The translations under genes and the position numbers were made by a program. Of a stretch of 64,000 bases of DNA, positions 10,324 to 20,985 are shown one piece after another; position 1 is the first letter of the stretch; the number at the start of each line of letters is the position of its first letter. Below the pieces are notes generated by a model. It did no database searches. It was given only the letters and a program-made list of their open reading frames with translations, and had not been told where the DNA came from. The stretch comes from Rhodosorus marinus (lineage: Eukaryota > Rhodophyta > Stylonematophyceae > Stylonematales > Stylonemataceae): the NCBI GenBank assembly GCA_029953675.1, contig JAMWBK010000013.1, positions 1-64,000 on the forward strand, read 5' to 3'.

Positions 10324-11733
10324 CTAATCGTGCTTCTCCCCCTTAGACCCGGGGGAGTCTGTCCTCGCTATCTTACCTCCTATCCGCACCAAAGTCGTGA
10401 GCCGCCCACTCCGCGAGGCTCGCGGAACGGATCCCGCGGGCTTCAGCAAAGTAACCTGGGCGTCCTCCACCGGCATGCCCTCAGTCTGCTCCCCTGCCTC
10501 ACCACTCTCGTTGGGAGTGGTGCTGGAAGCAGAGCCCTCCAAAATCCCCAACCGCTGCAGCTCTGTCTTGTAGCGCGAAGTCAGCACAAGTCGCCTCTCC
10601 AGATCGAAGAAGCTGGACACCGCCATACGCAGGTGACGAGGGCCCGACCGGAACCGCTCCAACAAGATCCTCTCAAGGCGCTGAATCCGTAGCCAATGGA
10701 TCGCTGCCGCCTTCACGCTGCTCTCATGCTCAGAGAGCCCTGCCTTTTCTCCCGGAGACAGGAAAGTGCCCGAGAAACGGTCAAAATCGAAATGCAAAAC
10801 CACCTGCGGGTTGCAGCGCAGCCACCGGGTGCTCTCAGGCCACTGCTCGGTAGGCTTCGCCAGCAAGGCCTCCAGGTACTTGGCGGCGGTTGCGGAGACC
10901 AAAAACAGCACATCGCGGCCCTCATAGTTTGCGAAGAAGAAATCACCCCGGCTGCACCCTAGCGATTCCGCAAAAGTGTCCCGGAAGTCTCGCATAGACG
11001 GAACCTGTCCTCGTGTAGTCTGGGGCCGGACATTTCGCACCCACAGAAATTGGAGAGTGGTCTCCACAGGTCCATCCTGAGGCTCGCTAGATGGTATGAA
11101 ACGGAGCATAGCCGCCGTACGTGTGGCAGTGGTGCCGTTCCGCAAGACTGAGGTGTACGAAGCGCCCCCCTTGCGGCCACCACGTGCCCCCGCAGTAGCC
11201 GGGAGCTGGTGACCACCTGAGGGCTGGCCCAAGAGAGGGAAGTCCACAGCTGCAGTCTCCTCCACACCGGTTGCCGCACAGTCACCACCACCATTGCCTC
11301 GAGTCCCCGAGAGCTGAAGCGCGTTTTGGCCCGGCCTGCCGCTCCCCAACGTCGTACTGTCCCGCGCAGAAGCAACCGCCCTCGCCTGTCCCGGGACAGG
11401 TTCATGTTGATTGACCTGATGTTGACTGCCTTCAGCCAACGCTGCCACTCTGGTGCAATTCAAATTCTCGTCCGAATTTGAATTTGACCTGGCCAGCAAT
11501 CCCGACTCCAGCCCACCTAGCTTCTGGGTGAGCTGAGGGACCACTCCACGATCACTCGCAGCCGTGATCAGGCTGGTGACAGCGGAGATAAGTGCACGCG
11601 CCTGGGTGCCAGAAGCGCCTTCCAAGTCAACCTCGGAAGAAAAGGTGCCGCAGCTGAGGCGAACACGGAGTCCCCCACCTGGCAGCGCCTCCTTGGGATG
11701 AGGCTGCGTCTAGCGCGGAGATATCCCTACCAT
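10324..11733 (-). pseudogene. Copy B2 ORF1 with a stop at codon 8
   Basis: The ATG at 11733 opens MVGISPR and is followed at once by TAG, where copy B3 has TCG. Downstream the frame is open to the stop at 10324, 470 codons in all. The protein matches B1 ORF1 almost residue for residue, including the NVRPQTTRGQV core. An AT-rich perfect inverted repeat and a CCTGTCCC/GGGACAGG palindrome (11385-11400) lie within the coding sequence. Confidence 0.85.
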
Positions 11734-12002
11734 CCTGAGGAAACGTTGCACCACCAATATGAAACCGCTCCGAGAGAATAATCGACCACACCCAACCCAA
11801 ATAGGAAAGGCCCGGCAACCCACCCACTCGGAATACAGAAGTAGTTGCAAATGCAAACGAAGCACCGCGGAAAATCGAGGGGAAGGCGTACCAGAAGAAG
11901 CGCTTCCCGTAAACGAACAAGCTCGCGACCGAAAAAGAAACAAAACCCTTTTTTTTTTTTTACTAGCATAGCCTGAAACGCTACGCAAATCGTGAAAAGG
12001 AA

Positions 12003-15000
12003 CTAAGAACTAGTTAGGGAAGCGTGCAAACCCAGGCGCCGATGGCGCGCCTCGGCAAGCATGCTGCTCGAACATCGCCACAGAGAGACACTTAAACGCC
12101 GCAAAAGTTCCAAGTATTCAACAGGATGCTCAGTGAAACATTTCCGCAACCACTCTAAACCCGACTTCTCCACGTGACCAAAGCTTTCCACAATGAAAGG
12201 CTGGAACCGGTGGGAGCGACCCTCAGCGGGAGGCAGACTGGCCATACACTCAGCTTACCGTCGTTCTTTCACTCAGCGAAGGGCCGAAGCAGCTGCTCCC
12301 CGGTGGCGAACGGCGGCCGTGAGATGGGCGCTTGCCATAGGGCATATAATCGCGAGGTGAACATAAACTGAGCGTCTGGCGGCAGCATCGGAGACAAGGA
12401 GATCTGCGATACAGCGCGGCGGTGCCCTATCCGAGAACGATCTGAGTAGTTCCGATTCCACCTCAACCGTATGCCCTACCCGAGTCAAAAATTCGCTGAG
12501 GATGTACTTGAAGCGAGTGTGACGCCTCGTACGAAGACCTCTCAACAGTCCGCATGAACCTAAGAAATGGTAACCACAAGCATCGATCCGACTCTCACAT
12601 CCCTGACAGAAAGACGGCCGATTAGAGTGCAACGGAGCTTGTGGCAAACCCAGGTAAATCCGTGCGGCGGAGCGAAACTGAAAGGCATCCAGACGCTGAC
12701 CCAGTGATGACGGCAGGGTCGTTAACCACAAATGTGATAGATGGCCTCCCATGCCGCGGAGGCGAGCGGCGGTGGTAGGCGGTGTGAGGGGAGAGTTGAG
12801 CAAGATTGCGTGAGCGGCACTGTGTTGGCCCCAGGTGAGGCTATGTTGAATCACATCAGTGCGCGAGCTCCACAATCGGCTCAGACCCGGGTAATCGGCA
12901 ACCGGTGACCCGGGGCTGGCTTCCCCCTCGTCGGAGAGTACTCTATCGATGGGAGAGTCCTCGATCGCCTCAGTTCGTCCCCATAACAGCTCCTTCCAGG
13001 AGCGAAATCTGGATCGGCTCTCGTCCGGCACGGCTTTGCACTTACTGAACGCCTGTTGCAGAGCATCATAGATACTCAAAAGCGGTGGCGGAAGGGTCAC
13101 GGGCTCTTCGTTGGTCGGTGCTCTGGCCAAAAGGCAGGCACTCCGCATCTGAAAACTCACCAGGGTACGGAGCGCGGTAGCCCAGGAGGCGATCGCCGCA
13201 GGCGAGCAGACGAGGCCCCGGTCTGCGACGCCAAACCCCCCTAATCGCAATGGGAGAGCGAGCTGTGCACGAATTAAGTCCCTGTCCGGAGCAGCTTCAA
13301 GATAGAGGGGTTCATCCAAGAGCGTGCCCCAGTGGTGCAGCGTCGTCTCGTCGGCCTTGGCGGCGATCCATGAACCCCTGGCGGGGGGTAGGCTACGCAA
13401 CCAGTAGTTGAGTCGGGGACCGGCACAAAAGCGGGAAAGCAAGCAGGCCGATTGCAGCATGCTGTCTGGAAGGCGCTCAATGGCGTCAGTGAGCCGCTTG
13501 TGCCGAGCCAAAACGCGTTCGCAAGAGGCTTGGACGAAGGTGTTGCTCCCGAAACCGACGCCGTGGTGCTCGAACCCTTCACATTCGCCAATGATTCGTA
13601 GATTAGATGGCAGAGAGGCCATCGAAGCTTCACTCGGAGCGAGAAAACCACACTTTTCTGGTTCCACCGTCAGATGTACTCCACATGCAATCGCTTCGAT
13701 TTGGGTCAACCCCCGAGCTAGGTTTTCAGGGTCGCCCAGCAAGGTCACGTCGTCGTGATAGGCGTAGATACGAAGAGCCGGCACCTCATTCGCGAGACGC
13801 CGGAGAACGAGCTGCAGGGCACAGGCATGAAGTAGAGGCCCGCATGGATCGCCTTGTTGGACTCCAGTATGTGCTTCGAAAACAGTGCCCTCTCTGGTCC
13901 AGTAGGGGAGGCTCCCCCTTCCGTAAAGACCAGAGAGAAACGGCCACGCCTCCGGAAAAACCCGTCGGATCACCTCCAACGCATGCGTCCGCGAGATGCT
14001 GTTGAATGCGTTTCGAAAATCAACCACCAAAACTCCCCACTCCGGCCTACAGGCACGCTCCAACTCGATCCCATGGGTGATCAATTCGCAACCACCGGAA
14101 AATCCCACCCCCACTTGCAAGGGCGCCATAAAAGCTGTGACCCGCTGGCGAAGGCGCTGGCATAGCCACCTTCCGGCCAACTTCCGTAGGCTCTCGACCA
14201 TACCGATCGGGCGGGCGGGCTGATGGTCAGGCTTCGTGAGCAAGCAAAGCTGTGCTCGACGGAGGTGTTCCCAGGGGGCAGACCCACCCGACGTGCCCTG
14301 GAACAGTTTGTTCAGAATCTTGAGCAGCGCGCTCTGGCCAGCTTTTCCCAAGGCCTGCAATAATTCGGTGCGGAGCCCTGAGGGTCCAGGGCAGCGTCCA
14401 CGACGCGAGGTACGAAGCAACTCTTCTAGGTCAGACTCGTTGAGTGTAAGGTCGATTTGAAACCGGGCCAACTCCGGACGGTCCAATAATGCCTCAAACT
14501 CGGGTAGTAAGTCCACGTCGAACGAGGGGAACAGAGACGACACCGTCGGGCCAAGACTTTCTTCGTAGGGGAGGACAGGCGCCTGGCCCTCCAGGACCCG
14601 TGCCGCTCGACTCAAGTCGCCCACTGCTACCAATTTCTGTACTCGAGCCGTCAGGGGCAGGACGGTTCCAGCCCGAGACGGAAGAACGGATGGGTCCAAC
14701 GACGCCAAGTATTTTTGATGCAACACCTCGAACTCCCCTTTCAGGAACATCGCCAGCCGATGTCGGACACGCCATCTGCGCTCCGGCGTGTGTGTTGGGG
14801 CCAGAATCAGGCACGGCATGACCCCCAGAAATTCCCACATGACGGCGTCCCAAAGGTTACGTGCCAGGCTCGTTAAAATGAAGTCCAGGATGGTCCCAGC
14901 CACTGAGAGCTCGCCGCGAGGTAAGACTACGACAGGCGGAATCCTGCCACGCAGGGGAAGCAAGCCTCCTCCCAAAGACATCCAACGCCGGAGCCAACTT

Positions 15001-15065
15001 CGTAAACGCGTACGCCAAATACCCCAGTCTCCGCCCTCCTTCACGACATAAGACTGCAAATCCAT
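12003..15065 (-). pseudogene. Copy C1 ORF2: RT and RLE with one nonsense mutation
   Basis: The frame runs from ATG 15065 (MDLQSYVV), right after the intercistronic hairpin, to 12003 in one phase. The only break is TGA at 12273-12275, where other copies have CGA (Arg of LRRVKERRY). It shows RPIGMVESLRK, VVDFRNAFNSISR, GVQQGDPCGP and AYHDDV, then CQGC-X9-H-X4-C, RRHTR, ADLLVS and KERRYAE. At about 1,020 codons it matches B2. The stop falls just before the RLE K..RY motif, so a truncated product would keep RT but lose the nuclease end. The frame also extends upstream of 15065 to 15143, but conservation with B favours 15065. Confidence 0.88.
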
Positions 15066-15066
15066 C

Positions 15067-15084
15067 GGCTGCGATCTCGCAGCC
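15067..15084 (-). other. Intercistronic hairpin before ORF2 (copy C1)
   Basis: The identical 8-bp stem GGCTGCGA/TCGCAGCC with a 2-nt centre is found in a different family. It lies between the ORF1 stop (15097-15099) and the ORF2 ATG (15065). Confidence 0.75.
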
Positions 15085-15096
15085 GTGCCCGGGGAG

Positions 15097-16470
15097 CTAA
15101 TCGTGCTTCTCCCACTTAGACCCGGGGGAGTCTGTCCTCGCACGTTTTCCGCCTAACCTCGCCAAAGTGGTAAGCCGCCCACTCCGAGAGGCTCGCGGGA
15201 TAGCTCCCGCGGGCTTCAGCAAAGTAGTAGGGGCGTCCTCCACCGACATGCCCTCACTCTGCTCCCCTTCCTCACCACTCTCACTGGAAGTGGTGTTGGA
15301 AGCAGAGCCCTCTAATACCCCTAACCTCTGTAACTCCCGCCTGTGACTCGACGTCAACACAAGGCGCCTCTCCCGGTCGAAAAGGGTAGAGACGGCGGCA
15401 CACAGGTGGCGTGGCCCCGACGCGAAGCGCTCCAAAAGGATGCGCTCAATGCGGTGAAGGCGTAGCCAATGGATATCTGCGGCTTTCACGCTGGCTTCGC
15501 GCTGAGAGAGTCCTGCCATTTCTCCGGGAGACAGGAAGGTACCCGAGAAACGGTCAAAATCAAAGTGCAGGACGACCTGGGGATGAGACCGAACCAGCGG
15601 GCACTCTCAGGCCATTGCTCGGTAGGCTTGGCCAGTAGGGCCTGTAGGTACGTGGCCGCTGTTGTAGTTACTACGAAAAGGACATCCCGGCCCTCGTAGT
15701 TTGCAAAGATGAAGTCGTTGCGGCTACACCCCAAAGACTCCGCAAAAGTATTCCGAAAATCGCGCATGGACCGGACCTGGCCCCGTGTAGTCTGGGGCCG
15801 GACGTTGCGCTCGCAGAGGAATTGCAAAGTAGGCGCTTCAGGTCCGCCCTGCTGCTCGCGAGATGGCAAAAATCTTAGCATAGCCGCCGTCCTTGTGCCT
15901 GTGGTACCCTTCCGCAAAACTGAGACGTAAGACGGGCCCCCCTTGGGACCACCTCGTGCCCCCGCCTTGGCCTGGAGCTGTCGCCCACCTGAGGGCTGGC
16001 CCAGGACGGGAAATTCCGCTCCTGCTGAGGGAATATTCGAAGGAGTAGAGATAGCAACACCCCTCTCCAAAGAGGCGCCAGCAGAGGGACCACCAACAGC
16101 GGGCTCGGCAGCCCGCGCCTGTTCTGAGACAGTCGCAGAATGACTGACCCCTTGATTTTGACTGCCTAAGGGCCGCGTAGGCAACGTGGCCACCGTGTCC
16201 GATTTTAGAGCATGCGCCAGGAGGCTGGATTCCAGCAAACCAAGCCGTTGAGTCAGCTGCGGCAGGACGCGCTTGTCCCCCGCGGCGGTGATTAGGCTGA
16301 TTACGGCTGACATCAGAGCTCGCACTTCCATACCAGTTGCGCCCTGCAGCTCCACCTGCGTAGAGAACTGGCCCGAATTTAGACACACCCGGTGCCCAAC
16401 CCCCCAAGGATACCTCGTTGCCAGGGAGCTCCGCTCCCGAGGGAGCAGGGCGCGGGGAAACCCCTACCAT
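15097..16470 (-). pseudogene. Copy C1 ORF1, two frameshifts
   Basis: The start is ATG 16470 (MVGVSPRPAP). The frame breaks at a C-run near 16400, continues in a second frame through the core (RNVRPQTTRGQV, FANYEGRDVLFVV, AKPTEQWPESARW), and breaks again near 15585, where one base fewer than in B is present. The C-terminal part (IHWLRLHRIERILLERF and beyond to 15097) is in a third frame. Similarity to B ORF1 is strong over the core and weak in the middle linker. Confidence 0.8.
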
Positions 16471-16732
16471 CACCAAAGAATGGAGTGACGATACTGTAAC
16501 CACCAATCCCCCCGCCGAAAACACGCACCACCCAACTCCACAGGAGAAAATTCCCCGTCACGACCCGACAGCCAGAACGTGAATGACCCGACTACCAACC
16601 ACGAAACCCGATAAAACGGGGGGAAGGGCAGCAGAGAGAAGCGCCTCCCACCGAAGAACCCACTTGCTACGCAAAACTACCGAAACCTAGCACCAGACAC
16701 CCTCCAACAACTACACAAGCTTACTTACTGGC

Positions 16733-16963
16733 TTTATTGGCTTTATTCTTGGTTTATTGGCATAGCCTGAAGCGCTACGCAAGGCGTAGACGGGGACTAA
16801 GAACTAGGTAGGGAAGCGTGCAAACCCAGCCGCCTATGGCGCGCCTCCGCAAAAGTTCCAAGTATTCAACAGGATGCTCACTAAAACATTTCCGCAACCA
16901 CTCCAAACCCAACTTCTCCACGTGACCAAAGCTTTCCGCAATGAAAGGCTGGAACCGGTGGGA
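16733..16963 (-). mobile_element. Family C 3' fragment (C')
   Basis: This 5'-truncated fragment holds the 3' UTR and the last ORF2 codons of a family C element. Its tail reads as TTTATTGGC-like units at 16733-16760. Its truncated 5' edge abuts the tail of C'' at 16969. Confidence 0.8.
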
Positions 16964-16968
16964 AAAAA

Positions 16969-17505
16969 TAGGTTGAAGCGCTATGCAAGGCGCGGAAGGG
17001 GACTAAGAACTAGGTAGGGAAGCGTGCAAACCCAGCCGCCTATGGCGCGCCTCAGCAAGCTTGCTGCTCGAATATCTCCACAGAGGGACACTTAAACGCC
17101 GCAAAAGTTCCAAGTATTCAACAGGATGCTCACTAAAACATTTCCGCAGCCACTCCAAACCCGACTTCTCCACGTGACCAAAGCTTTCCACAATGAAAGG
17201 CTGGAACCGGTGGGAGCGACCCTCAGCGCGCGGCAGACTGGCCATACTCTCAGCATACCGTCGTTCCTTCACTCGGCGAAGTGCTGAAGTGGCTGCCCCC
17301 CGGCGGCGAGCGGCTGCAGTGAGATGGGCGCTAGTCACAGGGCATGTTATCGCGGGGTCAACATGTGCAGGGCGTCTGGCGGCAGCGTCGGAGACAAGAA
17401 GAGCGAAGCGGCGCCGTGTCCGCAACCGATCTCGACAGTTCCGATTCCACCTCCACCGTATGCCCTACCCGAGTCAAACATTCGCTGATAATGTATTTGA
17501 AGCGA
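16969..17505 (-). mobile_element. Family C 3' fragment (C'')
   Basis: A second, longer 5'-truncated family C copy encodes the RLE part (SHRFQPFIVESFGHV, VKERRYAE) in a frame open from 17425 to 17003. Its tail is an A6 run on + (16967-16972) and not the usual AATAAAGCC. Confidence 0.8.
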
Positions 17506-17529
17506 AAAATAGAAATGGGTTTATTATCT

Positions 17530-17691
17530 GCGATCGAGAAAGATCGCGCAGATAGACCGATATTTCCCCTAAGTAGAATTTAGATGAGACTCCTGGACAG
17601 GGAGTCCAGGTTTGGTTAGTGCGTACGTACTGATCGTGTGATGCGCTACATTAGGTAGCTCCCCAATAAAGGCTACGGGGTTAAATTTTCC
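17530..17691 (+). mobile_element. Family F 3' end fragment (copy F3)
   Basis: This carries the last ORF2 codons (ending TAG 17579-17581) and the 3' UTR of family F in plus orientation. It is inverted relative to the near-identical 3' end of copy F1 at 19388-19560. The 3' UTR has a 7-bp hairpin CCTGGAC/GTCCAGG. It converges with copy F2, whose 3' half is missing at this junction. Confidence 0.8.
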
Positions 17692-19345
17692 TCTCCGCTG
17701 ACGCGTGCCCTGCGTAGCAGCAGACTGCTACCACTCGCGAAGCCACCGAAGGAATCGGCTCCCCGGGAAAACCTAGGCGTTCGACCTATCGACGTCCCTG
17801 AAGTTCTGCGAAAGGTGGTGACTCAATGGACCCTTCGCGCCGTCATCGACAGGGTGCGCACGCTCCTGGTGCCATTACAGAGGTTGCAGAGGAGCTCTGC
17901 GTGAGGGTTATCCTCGGGTGCATCTTCTTCAGGTACTTGGGAAGTCGCTAAGGGATTACCCGGAGCGTTGACTGTCCCACGGGCTGCCTGTACGTCCCCT
18001 GTAAGGGACGAGGCTTCAGGGTCTGCGTTCGTGGCGGCTGCAGGCGCTGGGGGTTCCGCGCTCTCCCCGGGTACCGTTGGAGTGCGTTGTGTGGCTTGTA
18101 GGGCTCTGAGTCTGCTCTCCAGGTACTCGTGTATCGCTCCGAGAGTGTTAGAGTTGCCTTCTGCGAAGCCTCGCGTGGATCCGGATAGTCTGTTCAATGG
18201 CCCGTTTCAGGGTCTTGGCCCCGATGTTCGCTGGGGCAATGAGCTGACGTTCATTATACCCCAACAGCTTGTCTGTATCCAGTGCCTGGCCCGTGTAAAG
18301 AGTCACTTGCCGATCGGGGTGTCTCTGGGTGAACGATCCGAAAATCTTCGTCCTGAAAACGCCCCGAGAGGTGGCGCTTTGTAGAATCGGAATTGCGTCC
18401 GGATGGCAGAGTAAGCACGCATGGGAAGCGATGAAGTCCACGCGCGGCACATAAGAGCTCGGAATCCCCAAGGCTCTGCAAAGAACCGTGGTGAAGTCCG
18501 ATGGGGCTACCTCGTCCAACCGTGGCGGTCTTACATTCCTCAGGGTCGCCAGTACCGGTTTGGTCTCAGGTCCCCAGCAGGACCCTCGAACTGTAGCGTG
18601 CATCTGTCGCAGCGCTGCCTGCTGGCTCGGTGGGCCCGGGCGTCCGGCTGGTCGGAGTTGAGCCTCTGATTCTCGAGCTGGAGTGTTTTGGACAGTGCGC
18701 TGAGCGTACGTTGGCCGTGTGCTGCTGGTCCCGACAACAAGGAAGGCCGTGGCATAGCCCAGCGAGGCTAGGACACCTGTCCCATCCGGAAGTTGATTGT
18801 TGCTGGGTTCTGGCGCAGCATATTGATTGACTGCCGCCGTCCGCGGGTGCTGCTGCGGTAGTTGGGGCGAGGTCGTGGTGGCTGGTCCACCTTGCCACAT
18901 ACGTGGTTTTTTGGCTAGCTCGTTGAGTCGTGCTGTCACTCCTTGCAGTTCTTGCGTACAATTGATCCGCGAATAAAGGTTGATGGCGGCCTGGTAGAAG
19001 TCGACGATGTCAGACTGGCCGATTCCCAGCGCTTGGTAGCACTGGTCGTAGGTGTGCAGCTGTTGGAGAAAGGCGGCAGCTGGGTCTGTTGTAGCCTGCT
19101 CTGCTGCACGGTTTTCTGCATTCATCTCTGCGTCCTGTTCTGCTCCTGTATGCTGGTGCTGTTGCTGCTGGTGCTGTTGCAGCTGCTCTTTCTCCTTCTC
19201 CATTTTCCGGGTACCCGAGGTGTGTGGGGCCGGGATCACAAGAGGCTCGGGGTACGGCCCGCGTACCTCCTTCACAATCATACGTGTAACTACTTATAAA
19301 CTTTTACCGTTGTTTTCCACAAACAAAGCCGTCCAACCCCCTTTT
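17692..19345 (-). mobile_element. Family F non-LTR element, 5' half (copy F2)
   Basis: This is the 5' part of a family F element: a short leader, ORF1 and about 130 nt beyond it. ORF2 is absent, and the copy breaks off at the inverted junction with F3. Its 5' end is next to an 11-bp tandem repeat at 19350-19383. Confidence 0.7.
17823..19281 (-). pseudogene. Copy F2 ORF1, frameshifted near the C-terminus
   Basis: The ATG at 19281 (MIVKEVRGPYP) opens 377 codons to 18148. A Gln/His-rich segment (LQQHQQQQHQH) lies near residue 32. The core ATLRNVRPPRLDEV...DFTTVLCRALGIPSSYV...FIASHACLLC aligns in order with the NVRPQT core of A, B, C and G ORF1. The similarity drops near 18185 and resumes in another frame (RGFAEGNSNTLGAIHEYLESR, split here by a shift) to a stop at 17823, so a frameshift is likely. 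That ORF1 is shared with a family having a different 3' end argues that ORF1 is ancestral to the group. Confidence 0.65.
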
Positions 19346-19349
19346 CACC

Positions 19350-19387
19350 GCAGACTAACCGCAGACTAACCCCAGACTAACGTAACC
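19350..19387. repeat. 11-bp tandem repeat GGTTAGTCTGC (- strand) and target duplication of F1
   Basis: Three units of GCAGACTAACC-like sequence lie between copies F2 and F1. The last unit is part of the 16-bp direct repeat CCAGACTAACGTAACC (19372-19387), which recurs exactly at 20191-20206. Confidence 0.85.
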
Positions 19388-20190
19388 GTCGGCTTTACTG
19401 GGCAGCTGCCCCGTAGCCTTTATTGGGCAGCTACCTAATGTAGCGCATCACACGATCACTACGCACGCACTAACCAAACCTGGACTCCCTGTCCAGGAGT
19501 CTCATCTAAATTCTACTTAGGGGAAATATCGGTCTATCTGCGCGATCTTTCTCGATCGCGTGCTCAACTAGCGCAGCATTGTGCTGCCACAAAATGCGGT
19601 TTAGTTGACCCCTCACCGACGATAGATGGGAGTCACGATCATGCAGGTGCGCGCTCGCCGTTCGAAGAAATTCAAGGCTTGCCTGGCCCATTCGACCAAA
19701 AGTCTCAAAAATGAACGGGACAAGAACCACATCTCGGTTTTCCACCCTCAGCACTTCCTTATAGTGCAACGCCTTCGCTTGTTCTGCTTGTTTCGCAGCA
19801 TGCCCGCAGTTCCAGCTCGTATGTCTCAACTGATGCCTTTGAAGTGGCGATGTCACCATCACATCCACCACGTACACGCATCCGCTCGTCGGGTGTCGTG
19901 CAACGATGTCTGGGCGAATTCCAGACCCAGCAAAGAACCCCTCAGGCTCTACTTGTATCTCCGTGAAATTCCATAGGTGTAACCATTGACTCAGTTCGAC
20001 CTTTAGCTCGTCGTGCCTCTTGGTTCGCATCCCCGATGACGTCCTGCAGTGGTGCAGCCGCTGGATCCCACGCACATCGTGTGGTTGCTCGCAGACTGTG
20101 CACGTGTGTGACCGGCCTAGTCCTTGCAGTGGTAGCCCTAGAAGCATCCGGATGCTCCACAACATCTCATTTCGTGTCAACTGCCGCGGT
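19388..20190 (-). mobile_element. Family F element, 5'-truncated insertion (copy F1)
   Basis: This is an 803-bp insertion carrying the RLE end of ORF2 and the 3' UTR, flanked by perfect 16-bp target-site duplications. The 3' UTR ends in GCTGCCCAATAAAGG...GGGGCAGCTGCCC, an 8-bp hairpin around AATAAA, followed by CAGTAAAGCCGAC. Confidence 0.9.
19506..20180 (-). pseudogene. Copy F1 ORF2 C-terminal fragment: CCHC knuckle and RLE
   Basis: This open frame of 224 codons ends at 19506 and is the clearest RLE in the window. It has a knuckle C-X2-C...H-X4-C (CTVC...HHC), then RTKRHDELK, then GIRPDIVARHP...VYVVDVMVTSP (PD-D catalytic pair), then an ALHYKEVLR segment. R2-type nucleases share this order. 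The N-terminal RT part is missing because of 5' truncation, so the fragment is not functional alone. Confidence 0.8.
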
Positions 20191-20206
20191 CCAGACTAAC
20201 GTAACC
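20191..20206. repeat. Target-site duplication of F1, right arm
   Basis: CCAGACTAACGTAACC is identical to 19372-19387. A closely similar sequence, GGGGTTACGTTAGTCTGGGG, is found on + at 52772-52791, far from any F copy. Confidence 0.9.
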
Positions 20207-20290
20207 CCAAACCTCTTGCTTTGTTTGCAATTATTTTTACCATTCTTTGATGGTCAGCGAGCTTTCACTGGTTTTTACGGGCTTGGTTAG

Positions 20291-20985
20291 CCTGAAGCGC
20301 TACGTAAGGCGTGAAAAGGAACTAAGAACTAGGTAGGGAAGCGTGCAAACCCAGGCGTAGATGGCGCGCCTCGGCAAGCATGCTACTCGAATATCGCCAC
20401 AGAGAGACACTTAAACGCCGCAAAAGTTCCAAGTATTCAACAGGATGCTCACTAAAACATTCTGCAACTACTCCAAACCCGACTTCTCCACGTGACCAAA
20501 GCTTTCCACAATGAAAGGCTGGAACCAGTGGGAGCGACCCTCAGCGCGAGGCAGGCTGGCCATACTCTCAGCATACCGTCGTTCCTTCACGCGGCGAAGG
20601 GCCGAAGCAGCTGCTCCCCGGCGGCGGGCGGCAGCCGTCAGATGGGCGCTTGCCACAGGGCATGTAATCGCGAGGTCAACATATCCTGAGCGTCTGGCGG
20701 CAGCATCGGAGACGAGGAGAGCTGCGATACAGCGGGGGGCGGTGCCTTATCCGAGACCGATCTGGGTAGTTCCGATTCCACCTCAACCGTATGCCCTACC
20801 GGAGTCAAACATTCGCTGAGGATGTACTTGAAGCGAATGTGACGCCTCGTACGAAGACCTCTCAACAGTCCGCATGAACCTAAGAAATGGTAGCCACAAG
20901 CATCGATCCGACTATCACATCCCTGACAGAAAGACGGCCGATTAGAGCGCCACGGCGCTTGTGGCAAACCCAGGTAAATCCGGGC
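20291..20985 (-). mobile_element. Family C fragment, 5'-truncated (copy C4)
   Basis: This carries the 3' end and RLE part of family C ORF2 (CQGCDSRIDACGYHFLGSC, SHWFQPFIVESFGHV) with several stops and frame breaks. It ends abruptly at about 20985 in GLPQAPW-ARIYLG coding sequence. Confidence 0.85.

Larger units (their letters stand above)
7173..11948 (-). mobile_element. Family B non-LTR retrotransposon, near full length (copy B2)
   Basis: This is a second near-complete family B copy, closely similar to B1 throughout. Its 3' tail is one decamer (7173-7182). Its 5' end (CAAAACCC on +, 11941-11948) is followed by a T12 run and then directly by the 3' end of copy C1. It is close to an open master copy, with single-base damage only. 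Confidence 0.9.
11961..16715 (-). mobile_element. Family C non-LTR retrotransposon, near full length (copy C1)
   Basis: This is a family C element related to B throughout but clearly diverged, with its own 3' UTR (GTTCCTTTTCACG...GCGTAGCGTTTCAGGC, then TATGCTAGT). Its tail joins the A-run at the 5' end of copy B2. The 5' region up to about 16715 shares a GAAGCGCTTC-like block with the 5' regions of families A and G. Just upstream (16733 on) lies the (AATAAAGCC)-like tail of another C fragment. Confidence 0.85.

Noticed and set aside
17530-19345. Twin-priming inversion for the F3/F2 pair
   Set aside because: The order of segments (3' end first, inverted 5' half after it) is the reverse of what twin priming gives; simple juxtaposition or recombination fits better.
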